NCBI GenBank assembly: GCA_031261125.1
Contig: JAISJZ010000173.1
Coordinates: 1 to 5,052 of the forward strand
Length of the DNA stretch: 5,052 nt
Reading direction: 5' to 3'
From: Planctomycetaceae bacterium
GTDB lineage: Bacteria > Planctomycetota > Planctomycetia > Pirellulales > Thermoguttaceae
Shown: positions 1-5,052 of the stretch, piece after piece
How the letters are laid out: the number at the start of each line of letters is the position of its first letter
How positions within the stretch are numbered: position 1 is the first letter of the stretch
Notes under the pieces: generated by a model
The model's database searches: none
What the model saw: the letters and a program-made list of their open reading frames with translations, nothing else
What the model was told of the DNA's origin: nothing
Made by a program: the position numbers and the translations under genes

Positions 1-825
1 CGTCCGGTGCCGCAATGCTGTTGTCGTAAAACGTGAACTTATACGCGCCGCTGTCAAGCGTTGCATAACCGGCAACATTCGTCAAGTCCAAATCGAAAGC
101 GGGACGAACACCCAACCAGGTCTCGTCGTTGTAACTGAGGAAGTGATCGTGCCAGGTGCTGCCCCCCGACGAGCCATACAACGAGTCGTCGAGGTAGTCG
201 GGGAGGGGCGAACGAAGCCAAAAATAGTCGCTATAATAATCATAACCACTTCTTCCTGTAAAAATTGTCGCATCTCCTTCAACGGCACTCCATTCGTCAT
301 AAGACAATGCCCAGAGTTTCTGAGGGTCTAATTCGACCCACTCAGACACGTTTGCGGTTCCAAAAGGCGTATTGCCGACACCGTCCTGCAAGTCGGCGGA
401 GGTACGGGCTTGAATCACTGCTTGCTCTTTGACGGATAGGGCATCCGCAATACCTTGTATTGCCCGCTGCAACGTGCTGTCAGCGTATTCGTTCGCTCGG
501 TCGGTGAAAGTACCGTCATAGCCGTTTTTGCCGGTGCCATAGGAACGGAAGGTGGAACTGTCATATCCGGTCTCCGTGCTGTCCGATTTGAGCAGCAGGC
601 GAGCGGTGTTGGTCTCGGTGTTTTGACCGATAGCCCACCATTGCTGACCGCCGAAGTTGACAACGGAAGTGTTGTTGTCAGATGCGCCGATGTTGAACGT
701 CGGTGTGTCCGCAAAAGAAAAGTGTGCGGAGAGAAGTACCGCAAGAAGGGCGGCAACTACATATTTACCCCCCCCCCCCCCCCCGAAATTACCCAGTTTG
801 CGTAATTTAACATTGCCTTCTTCAT
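1..825 (-). CDS. Exported DUF6273-like protein, N-terminus split by a G17 tract (phase-OFF as written), 3' end outside window
   Basis: Read on the minus strand, ATG at 825-823 follows AAGGAG and encodes MKKAMLNYANWVIS, then a run of G. Past the tract, codons starting at 769 stay open to the window edge (256 codons) with sensible protein sequence: KYVVAALLAVLLSAHFSFA (signal-peptide core, probable cleavage after SFA), then NFGGQQWWAIG, YFWLRSP and GVRPAFDLDL. The WLRSP...GVRPAF pair, near residues 201-207 and 239-244 of the joined protein, resembles the DUF6273 family of secreted proteins of unknown function; this is recall, not a search result. As written, 17 G puts the start in the wrong frame and gives a 22-codon peptide ending at TAG 759-757. 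With 15 or 18 G the frames join. There is no Met or other plausible start in the long frame after the tract, so expression depends on tract length. The C-terminus (for example a surface anchor) is not visible. Coding is very likely real, function unknown. A sequencing error in the homopolymer would make it an ordinary intact gene. Confidence 0.85.
768..784 (-). repeat. Homopolymer tract: 17 C on plus strand (G17 in the minus-strand gene)
   Basis: Seventeen consecutive C occupy 768-784, inside the coding region of the minus-strand exported protein, between its start codon and the signal-peptide core. Any ON length (15, 18, 21) would encode a run of glycines. Both OFF registers close at once: 16 G leads into TAA directly after the tract, and 17 G leads into TAG three codons later. 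Mononucleotide runs this long are known to slip during replication and act as contingency-locus switches in other bacteria. Confidence 0.95.
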
Positions 826-831
826 CAGTTT

Positions 832-837
832 CTCCTT
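832..837 (-). promoter_or_regulatory. Shine-Dalgarno AAGGAG for the minus-strand exported protein
   Basis: Minus-strand AAGGAG lies 6 nt before the ATG at 825-823. It fixes the start upstream of the G tract, so the short MKKAML... segment is a real N-terminus. The other two genes in the window have no comparable ribosome binding site. Confidence 0.85.
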
Positions 838-878
838 GTGTTAGAGTCATTTGGGCGAATTACCCGTCCCGATTATTT

Positions 879-895
879 TGCAAATTTTGTGCCAA
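879..895 (-). promoter_or_regulatory. Sigma-54 (RpoN) promoter for the minus-strand exported protein
   Basis: The minus strand reads TTGGCAC, five bases (AAAAT), then TTGCA. This matches the known -24/-12 consensus (YTGGCACG-N4-TTGCW) at every core base, with the GG and GC dinucleotides exactly 10 bases apart. Transcription would start near 868, giving a leader of about 43 nt to the ATG at 825 that contains the Shine-Dalgarno. No convincing sigma-70 promoter is seen for this gene. Sigma-54 promoters need an activator bound upstream; a candidate site is at 993-1046. Confidence 0.75.
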
Positions 896-992
896 AAATG
901 ACAAAAAAGTACATTTCTCTGTAAGTGCTGTTATTTCAACACGTTACAATCATAACACGGTTTTGATATTTTTCCGTTTGGCAGTTTTTCTG

Positions 993-1046
993 TTGCAAAA
1001 TCATACAAGTTGTGTATCATTTTGCAAAAAGTGCCTCATTTTGCAA
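993..1046. promoter_or_regulatory. 35-bp near-perfect inverted repeat plus a third half-site: candidate activator (enhancer) site
   Basis: TTGCAAAAT-C-ATACA at 993-1007 is mirrored by TGTAT-C-ATTTTGCAA at 1013-1027 around a 5-base centre (AGTTG). Fourteen of 15 positions are complementary, the exception being C1002/C1018. A further CATTTTGCAA lies at 1037-1046 in direct orientation. The dyad centre is about 140 bp upstream of the predicted sigma-54 start near 868, a typical place for a bacterial enhancer-binding protein. A fourth ATTTTGCAA at 875-883 overlaps the -12 element. The structure is seen directly; the role is inferred. Confidence 0.55.
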
Positions 1047-1159
1047 CAGAATCTGCTGGGGGCGTGGATTAACTCGGATAAGAAGCATACTTTTCGCAGG
1101 ATGTAAAACTCTTCTCCGGCGGTTTTGCCGGGAACTGTGCGGTGTTTTGAGTTGCCTCC

Positions 1160-1199
1160 AATTATTTTCAGCCCAGTATTGAATGTGGGCGAAATAATT
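1160..1199. other. Imperfect hairpin between the divergent genes
   Basis: AATTATTT at 1160-1167 pairs with AAATAATT at 1192-1199. An inner stem GCCCA (1171-1175) pairs with TGGGC (1186-1190) around a 10-base loop, with a G-U pair and a two-base bulge between the stems. It sits just before the nifS promoter. There is no gene for it to terminate on either strand and no clean U-run, so an operator or a remnant element is as likely as a terminator. Confidence 0.4.
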
Positions 1200-1232
1200 T
1201 TGTCCGGCGAGGAGGGCGGAGTCGGGCTGCGC

Positions 1233-1262
1233 TTTACTGTTTGAATAATTATGTGGTACAAT
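1233..1262 (+). promoter_or_regulatory. Extended -10 promoter for nifS
   Basis: TTTACT at 1233-1238 and TACAAT at 1257-1262 are 18 bp apart, and TGG directly before the -10 makes it an extended -10 type. Transcription would begin around 1269, after the in-frame ATG at 1251, which supports the ATG at 1296 as the real start. A GTAC-N6-GTAC dyad (1256-1269) overlaps the -10 and start point. Confidence 0.5.
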
Positions 1263-1295
1263 GTAGTACGTTTCGCGTCCAAAATCTTTCCTCCG

Positions 1296-2501
1296 ATGAT
1301 TTACCTTGATAACAACGCAACGACGGCAGTTGCCCCCGAAGTGCTGAACGCAATACTGCCGTTCCTGCAAACGGAATACTACAATCCCAGTTCGATGTAC
1401 GCGGCGGCAACACCGGCAAAACACGCCGTTGAAACCGCCCGAAAAACCATTGCGCAGCACCTTGCCGCCGAACCGGCAGAGATTCTCTTTACGTCCTGCG
1501 CTACCGAAAGTATCAACGCTGCCTTGTTCGGTACCGTCCGCGCTAATCCGAACCGCAAACATATTATCACGACCGCTGTTGAACACCCCGCCGTTTTGGA
1601 GTGCTGCCGGGAATTACAACGGCAAGGATGTGAAGTTGACTATGTCGGTATTGACCGGAACGGCAACCTGAATCTCGGCGAATTCGTTCAAAAACTGCGG
1701 AAGGATACGCTCATTGCCGCCGTAATGCACGCGAATAACGAAACGGGCGTGGTGTTTCCGGTTGACCGGCTGTCCCGCATTGTGAAAGAAACCGACTCCG
1801 CCATTTTGTTTCTGTGCGATGCAACGCAATCAATGACGAAACTGCCGATTCGGATGAACAGCAGTTTCCGTAATGTCGATATTCTGGCATTTTCGGGACA
1901 CAAATTTCACGCACCGAAAGGCATCGGGGCGATGTTTATCCGCAAAGGAACGCGGTGCCGGACGTTTCTCATCGGCGGACACCAGGAATCCGGTCGGCGC
2001 GGCGGAACAGAAAACGTACCGTATATCGTCGGAATGTCAAAGGCCATCGAATTGGCAGCGGCAACTCACGATACGGACATACAGCGGATTGAAACGCTGC
2101 GGAATAAATTGGAGAGCGGTATTAAAGAGCGGATTCCATACATTGAAATCAACGGAGCAGGGGCGGAACGGATGCCGAACACGCTGAACGTTGCGGTGCA
2201 TTACATTGAAGGCGAAGGGATTTTGTATCAGTTGAGCGATTTGGGGATTTGTGCGTCCAGCGGTTCGGCTTGTACATCGGGTTCTTTGGAACCGTCGCAC
2301 GTTTTATCGGCAATGGGTGTCCCGTTTTCGGCGATGCACGGGTCGGTACGGTTCAGTTTAAGCCGATACACAACGGAAGCAGAAATTGATTTTGTCCTTG
2401 ATAAATTCCCGGAAATTGTTGCAAATCTCCGGCGGCTGTCGCTGTATTGGGACCAAGAAAAAAATTGTCCGCGAAGTGAACCGGCAAATCCGGCGGTATA
2501 G
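1296..2501 (+). CDS. nifS: NifS-type cysteine desulfurase (PLP-dependent)
   Basis: This cytoplasmic enzyme converts L-cysteine to L-alanine and passes the sulfur, as a persulfide, to Fe-S cluster assembly and other thiol pathways. The 401-residue product starts MIYLDNNATT, the usual N-terminus of the family, and matches the normal length of about 400. Visible motifs are VEHPAV with PLP-stacking H97, HANNETG (145-151), CDATQS with D175 and Q178 contacting the cofactor, SGHKFHAPKG with Schiff-base K203, GGHQESGRRGGTENV (227-241), and SSGSACTSGSLEPSHVL with persulfide-forming C326. The SGSACTSGS loop marks group I (NifS/IscS); the wording is closest to NifS. ATG 1296 is preferred over the in-frame ATG 1251, whose extra 15 residues fit no family member and which overlaps the likely promoter. 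No Shine-Dalgarno is seen. No nifU, iscU or nif gene adjoins it, so a general housekeeping role is more likely than nitrogen fixation. Confidence 0.96.
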   Translation: MIYLDNNATTAVAPEVLNAILPFLQTEYYNPSSMYAAATPAKHAVETARKTIAQHLAAEPAEILFTSCATESINAALFGTVRANPNRKHIITTAVEHPAVLECCRELQRQGCEVDYVGIDRNGNLNLGEFVQKLRKDTLIAAVMHANNETGVVFPVDRLSRIVKETDSAILFLCDATQSMTKLPIRMNSSFRNVDILAFSGHKFHAPKGIGAMFIRKGTRCRTFLIGGHQESGRRGGTENVPYIVGMSKAIELAAATHDTDIQRIETLRNKLESGIKERIPYIEINGAGAERMPNTLNVAVHYIEGEGILYQLSDLGICASSGSACTSGSLEPSHVLSAMGVPFSAMHGSVRFSLSRYTTEAEIDFVLDKFPEIVANLRRLSLYWDQEKNCPRSEPANPAV

Positions 2502-2526
2502 ACGTTCTGTAATTTTCTATTTTGCC

Positions 2527-2581
2527 TAACCGTTAAATTCTGTTGATAAATTACAACCCGTTCTGTTATAATAACGGTTAT
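2527..2581. promoter_or_regulatory. Pair of TAAC(C/G)GTTA dyads flanking the promoter: candidate operators
   Basis: TAACCGTTA (2527-2535) and TAACGGTTA (2572-2580, extending to ATAACGGTTAT at 2571-2581) are each palindromic and are also inverted copies of each other. Their centres are 45 bp apart. One lies just upstream of the -35 and the other overlaps the -10 and start point, the layout expected of a repressor that could loop the DNA. The regulator is unknown. A hairpin with a 36-base loop is a less likely reading. Confidence 0.45.
2543..2572 (+). promoter_or_regulatory. Sigma-70-type promoter with extended -10, for the secretin-like gene
   Basis: TTGATA at 2543-2548 and a consensus TATAAT at 2567-2572 are 18 bp apart, with TG one base before the -10 (2564-2565). 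The predicted start near 2579 gives a leader of about 68 nt to the ATG at 2647. This makes the gene a transcription unit separate from nifS, although no clear terminator follows nifS. Confidence 0.65.
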
Positions 2582-2646
2582 ACTGATTTTTCCCGTTATT
2601 TTGTTCGATATAGACAGAGACGGATTGTCCCCGAATTTCGGCAATT

Positions 2647-5052
2647 ATGAAAAAGAACATATCCCTCGTTTTATTGCTGGTTTTGTCCGCTTGCTGGGCA
2701 GGCGGTCAACTACTGTACGGTCAGGCACCGGCAGTACCCGCACCCGCAACACCCGCACCGCAACCCGCCGCGGAAGCGGCTAAACAGCCGGAACCGGCAA
2801 CTCCCCCGCCGCCGGCGGCGGGGGCTAGTGAGAAACCTGCTGAACCTGCACCGCCTGCCGAACCGCCGAAGCCATACGACCCGCAGAAAAGTTTGGTGCG
2901 TTTACAGCATCCTGCCGTTGCCGCCCGGCTTGGTTTGACCGACGAGCAGCGGGCGGAAGTCCAGCGGCTCGTTGCACTGAAGGGGCAGGAACTTGCCAAT
3001 ACACCGGAAGACCAATGGACAAAAATTCACGAAGAGAGCGATAAAAAACTCTTCGCCGTTTTGACGCAGGCGCAGCAAACGTATTTGCCGAAATTGTTCT
3101 CCGAGCGGACAATCCGGTTCATTTTCAAGATGCAGGCGTGGGCAGATGTTCTGCAATGGTTTGCCGAACAGGCGGGACTGCAACTCGTAATGGATGCACC
3201 GCCGCCGGGACAGTTTAACTATGCCGACCAGCGGGACTACACGCCGTCCGAAGCGATTGATTTGCTCAACAGCGTTCTGCAAACGAAGGGATACACTCTT
3301 GTCCGCAACGATAAAATGCTGATGCTCTTCAATCTGCGGCGAGGTGCGATACCGGTTCAATTTCTGCCGAAATTAAAGCCGGAAGAATTGAAAGAACGCG
3401 GAATGTTTGAATACACGACGGTAATGTTTCCGCTGGAACGCCGCGACCGTACCGAAGTGCTGGAACTGCTTAAACCGTTTAAGGGGCAATTCTGTCATAT
3501 TGACCCGATGCCGGGTAATTCGCTGATGATTACCGACACCGCAGGGAACCTGCAAGTGCTGCAAAAGGTGATTGAATCGGTTGCAAATCCGCCGGTTCCT
3601 CCGCCGCCGCAACCCGCACCGCCGGCACCTCCGGCAGTTTGGCGCAGTTATGTCGTTGAGAAAAACGACCCCGCAAAAATTGAGGAGATATTCAAAGAAT
3701 TTTCTCCGAACGCGAAGATTTTACGCATCGGCAACTCCAACAAACTGCACATCCATTTGAAACAGGATGAGCAAGCCAATTTGGAAACGGTGCTGAAAAT
3801 GCTGGAAGAGGACTCCGGCGTTACGCAGGGCGAATTGGTACTGACCTCGTATTCACTTTCGCCGTACTTGAATTCACCGCAGCAATTTTGGCGGCTGAAC
3901 CGGTTCCGCCGCACCGAAGGATTCAACGGACAGCAACAACAGCAACAGCAGTATCCGTACCGCAATCCGTTTGACAGTTCGCTGTCTATCGGCAAGGAAA
4001 TTATTGATGTTCTGAAAAAGACATTTCCGGCGGCGGTGGTTTCCGATACGCCGGTGGCAGAGAACATCGTTGTTCTGACAACGAAAGAGGAACACGAAAA
4101 AATCAAACAATTTTTTGATGAGTTGAAGCAGACGACACAGCCGGAAGATGAAATGGCGGCGAAGTTGTATAAATTCTCCGACCCGAAGAAGAAAATGACG
4201 GAGGAAACGCTCAAACAATTCCGGGGCATTGTTCCGGCGGCGGTAATGACGCTGGACGAAGATAAGGGACAAATCCTGATAGTGGCATCGGTAAAAGAAC
4301 AGGAGTTGCTGGCGCAGGCGTTCAAGGAACTCGAAGCGGCGGTACTGCCGGAAGAGGATAAAAAAATCGTTTCGTACCGGATGCCGGTTTCAACGGCAAC
4401 ACGGTTTTCAACGATGCTCAAACAGATGACCGGCAAGCACGAAGAACTGGAAAATATCGTTGAGTTGCGGGACACGAAACAGGGTTTTATCACGGTTTGG
4501 GCGACGGAAAAACAGCACACGTTGATACAGAATTTGTACAACGAAGTTACGGGACACAAAACGGCGGCACCGGGAACCGGGAACACGTTAAAACAAAATG
4601 AACCCGTGCTGCGGGCGTATCCGATGGTGAACGGCTATGCTTATACGGCTCATACGGTTCTCGATAATATGATTACCGGAGCGGACTTTTCTTACGACCC
4701 CCGCACGAATTCGATTATCGCCGTTGCACCGCCGGACTTGCAGGAAATCGTTGCCAAAGCAGTAGAGGAATTGGACAAGAACGTCCCGGAAGATGTGGCG
4801 TTCATTACACTCAAACGGGAACTGCCGGCGGATATGATGCGGCAATTCAACCGTGTTGCGCCGCACTGCGTTGCTGTACAGAACCGGCGGAGTTTGCAAA
4901 TCATTTTGACGGGACCAAAAGCGGAACTCGATAAAATCAAAGCGATTCTTACTGCCGCAGAAGCCGCTGAAGAGAAAAATGAGGAAGTGGTCGTCCAAAC
5001 GCTTCAAACCGCGTCGCCGTCAATGGTCGTTTCACTCCTCGAAGATATTTTC
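2647..5052 (+). CDS. Exported secretin-related protein with a tandem array of N-type modules, 3' end outside window
   Basis: The frame is open for 802 codons to the window edge. ATG 2647 is the only ATG after the in-frame stop at 2611; no Shine-Dalgarno is seen. Layout: signal sequence 1-26 (MKKNISLVLLLVLSAC...), where LSAC at 13-16 could be a lipobox; Pro/Ala-rich linker 27-76; helical segment 80-155 with two LTxxQ motifs (LTDEQ 97-101, LTQAQ 139-143), as in Spy/CpxP-type proteins; STN/N0-like domain about 158-232 (WADVLQWFAEQAGLQLVMD ... SEAIDLLNSVLQTKGYTLV). Then come beta-alpha modules of secretin N1 type at about 256-312, 333-388, 397-493, 506-563, 574-634, 656-710 and 717-772, with another starting at 781. 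The third has a seven-glutamine loop insert. Secretins form outer-membrane secretion or pilus pores, with N-domains in the periplasm. No barrel domain is seen before the edge, so it may be a secretin or a barrel-less periplasmic relative. The architecture resembles planctomycete proteins I recall. Export and N0/N1-like domains are fairly sure; the exact role is not. Confidence 0.85.
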   Translation, partial: MKKNISLVLLLVLSACWAGGQLLYGQAPAVPAPATPAPQPAAEAAKQPEPATPPPPAAGASEKPAEPAPPAEPPKPYDPQKSLVRLQHPAVAARLGLTDEQRAEVQRLVALKGQELANTPEDQWTKIHEESDKKLFAVLTQAQQTYLPKLFSERTIRFIFKMQAWADVLQWFAEQAGLQLVMDAPPPGQFNYADQRDYTPSEAIDLLNSVLQTKGYTLVRNDKMLMLFNLRRGAIPVQFLPKLKPEELKERGMFEYTTVMFPLERRDRTEVLELLKPFKGQFCHIDPMPGNSLMITDTAGNLQVLQKVIESVANPPVPPPPQPAPPAPPAVWRSYVVEKNDPAKIEEIFKEFSPNAKILRIGNSNKLHIHLKQDEQANLETVLKMLEEDSGVTQGELVLTSYSLSPYLNSPQQFWRLNRFRRTEGFNGQQQQQQQYPYRNPFDSSLSIGKEIIDVLKKTFPAAVVSDTPVAENIVVLTTKEEHEKIKQFFDELKQTTQPEDEMAAKLYKFSDPKKKMTEETLKQFRGIVPAAVMTLDEDKGQILIVASVKEQELLAQAFKELEAAVLPEEDKKIVSYRMPVSTATRFSTMLKQMTGKHEELENIVELRDTKQGFITVWATEKQHTLIQNLYNEVTGHKTAAPGTGNTLKQNEPVLRAYPMVNGYAYTAHTVLDNMITGADFSYDPRTNSIIAVAPPDLQEIVAKAVEELDKNVPEDVAFITLKRELPADMMRQFNRVAPHCVAVQNRRSLQIILTGPKAELDKIKAILTAAEAAEEKNEEVVVQTLQTASPSMVVSLLEDIF
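2803..2824. repeat. 22-bp perfect all-GC palindrome inside the secretin-like gene
   Basis: CCCCCGCCGCC at 2803-2813 is followed directly by its exact reverse complement at 2814-2824. It encodes part of the Pro/Ala-rich linker (PPPPAAG, residues 53-59), where Pro and Ala codons favour such a match. In RNA, with a few bases left as loop, it would form a very stable hairpin about 225 nt after the predicted transcription start. Confidence 0.9.
3412..5052 (+). repeat. Tandem secretin N1-like modules (protein-level repeat)
   Basis: Seven complete modules and the start of an eighth recur every 55-95 residues. Each has a beta strand ending in hydrophobics (YTTVMFPL, SYVVEKND, KLYKFSDP, VSYRMPVS, LRAYPMVN, AFITLKRE, VVVQTLQT), a helix around a pattern like xxMLxxF, a strand pair ending in a hydrophobic block (NSLMITD, GQILIVAS, NSIIAVAP, SLQIILTG) and a closing helix (LQVLQKVIESV, HEKIKQFFDEL, LQEIVAKAVEEL, LDKIKAILTAAE). 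DNA identity between copies is low, so they are old duplications or a fold repeat, not recent amplification. Confidence 0.7.

Larger units (their letters stand above)
826..1295. other. Divergent intergenic region (470 bp)
   Basis: This non-coding stretch separates the leftward exported-protein gene from the rightward nifS. It is more AT-rich than the genes in its left half. It holds the leader, Shine-Dalgarno and sigma-54 promoter of the left gene, the ATTTTGCAA repeats, a small CCGGC/GCCGG hairpin at 1116-1131, the longer hairpin at 1160-1199 and the nifS promoter near 1233-1262. Open frames crossing it (for example 657-1106 plus, 1001-1282 minus) do not resemble proteins. I see no convincing small gene or known RNA family. 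Confidence 0.7.

Noticed and set aside
415..805. Open frames of 113 codons (minus, 415-756) and 116 codons (plus, 455-805)
   Set aside because: Both overlap the exported-protein frame that runs to the window edge. Their Ser/Thr/Pro-rich or Val-rich products show no family motif, and neither explains the AAGGAG-ATG at 825.
901..960. Sigma-70 promoter for the leftward gene (TTGAAA near 935-940, minus strand)
   Set aside because: The base group at the right spacing (AAATGT) is a poor -10, and the sigma-54 match nearby is far stronger.
657..1106. 149-codon plus-strand frame crossing the C17 tract and the intergenic region
   Set aside because: It reads through the homopolymer and AT-rich regulatory DNA, has no ribosome binding site and gives no protein-like sequence.
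1116..1131. CCGGC/GCCGG stem as a transcription terminator
   Set aside because: The stem is only 5 bp, there is no U-run after it on either strand, and no gene ends nearby.
1251..1295. Upstream ATG at 1251 as the nifS start
   Set aside because: The 15 extra residues do not fit the family, and the ATG lies within the predicted promoter; MIYLDNNATT is the normal start.
1017..1586. 189-codon open frame on the minus strand
   Set aside because: It overlaps the nifS start and the intergenic region antisense. The composition looks random, and nifS with its motifs clearly uses the other strand.
2601..2783. 60-codon plus-strand frame from 2601
   Set aside because: It is a shifted reading of the secretin-like gene's 5' end, with an Arg/Thr-rich product typical of a wrong frame.
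3648..4586. 312-codon open frame on the minus strand
   Set aside because: It lies wholly antisense to the well-supported secretin-like gene. Its product is rich in Ser, Cys and Phe from reversed codons and shows no domain pattern.

Overview
The window looks like chromosomal DNA from a member of the Planctomycetota or a related PVC bacterium of moderate GC content. This assignment is an inference. It rests mainly on the right-hand gene, whose N-terminus (LTxxQ helical region, then a WADVLQWFAEQAGL... STN/N0-like module, then a row of secretin N-type modules) matches a protein architecture I associate with planctomycetes. Coding sequence, not accessory or mobile DNA, fills most of the window. 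There are no tRNA or rRNA genes, IS elements or CRISPR arrays.

Left part (1-825, minus strand): an exported protein gene that starts at 825 and runs off the left edge. Its uninterrupted reading frame (about 256 codons) ends in motifs of the DUF6273 type (YFWLRSP ... GVRPAF). The start codon, with a good Shine-Dalgarno, is separated from that frame by a run of 17 G (C768-784 on the plus strand) placed just before the hydrophobic core of the signal peptide. With 17 G the two halves are out of frame and translation stops at a TAG at 757-759. With 15 or 18 G they join into one complete secreted protein. This is the hallmark of a slipped-strand, phase-variable gene, caught here in the OFF register (or misread by sequencing). 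Upstream of it is a textbook sigma-54 promoter (879-895, minus strand). Further upstream, at enhancer distance, is a 35-bp near-perfect inverted repeat plus an extra half-site (993-1046). Together these suggest a surface or secreted protein controlled both by RpoN/activator and by an ON/OFF repeat.

Middle (826-1295): a 470-bp divergent intergenic region with the regulatory elements above, a hairpin at 1160-1199 and an extended -10 promoter for the next gene. From 1296 to 2501 (plus) lies a complete NifS-type cysteine desulfurase with all catalytic residues present. It supplies sulfur for Fe-S clusters. No scaffold gene (nifU/iscU) is visible beside it.

Right part (2502-5052): a 145-bp gap holds a strong sigma-70-like promoter flanked by two TAAC(C/G)GTTA dyads. 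A large exported protein gene follows from 2647 and is still open at the right edge (802 codons visible). It carries an N-terminal export signal with a possible lipobox, a Pro/Ala-rich linker, an LTxxQ-type helical segment, an STN/N0-like domain and seven complete secretin N1-like modules, with an eighth starting at the edge. It is probably a periplasmic or outer-membrane secretin-related component. The barrel domain, if there is one, lies outside the window. The three genes appear to be separate transcription units; I see no functional operon.
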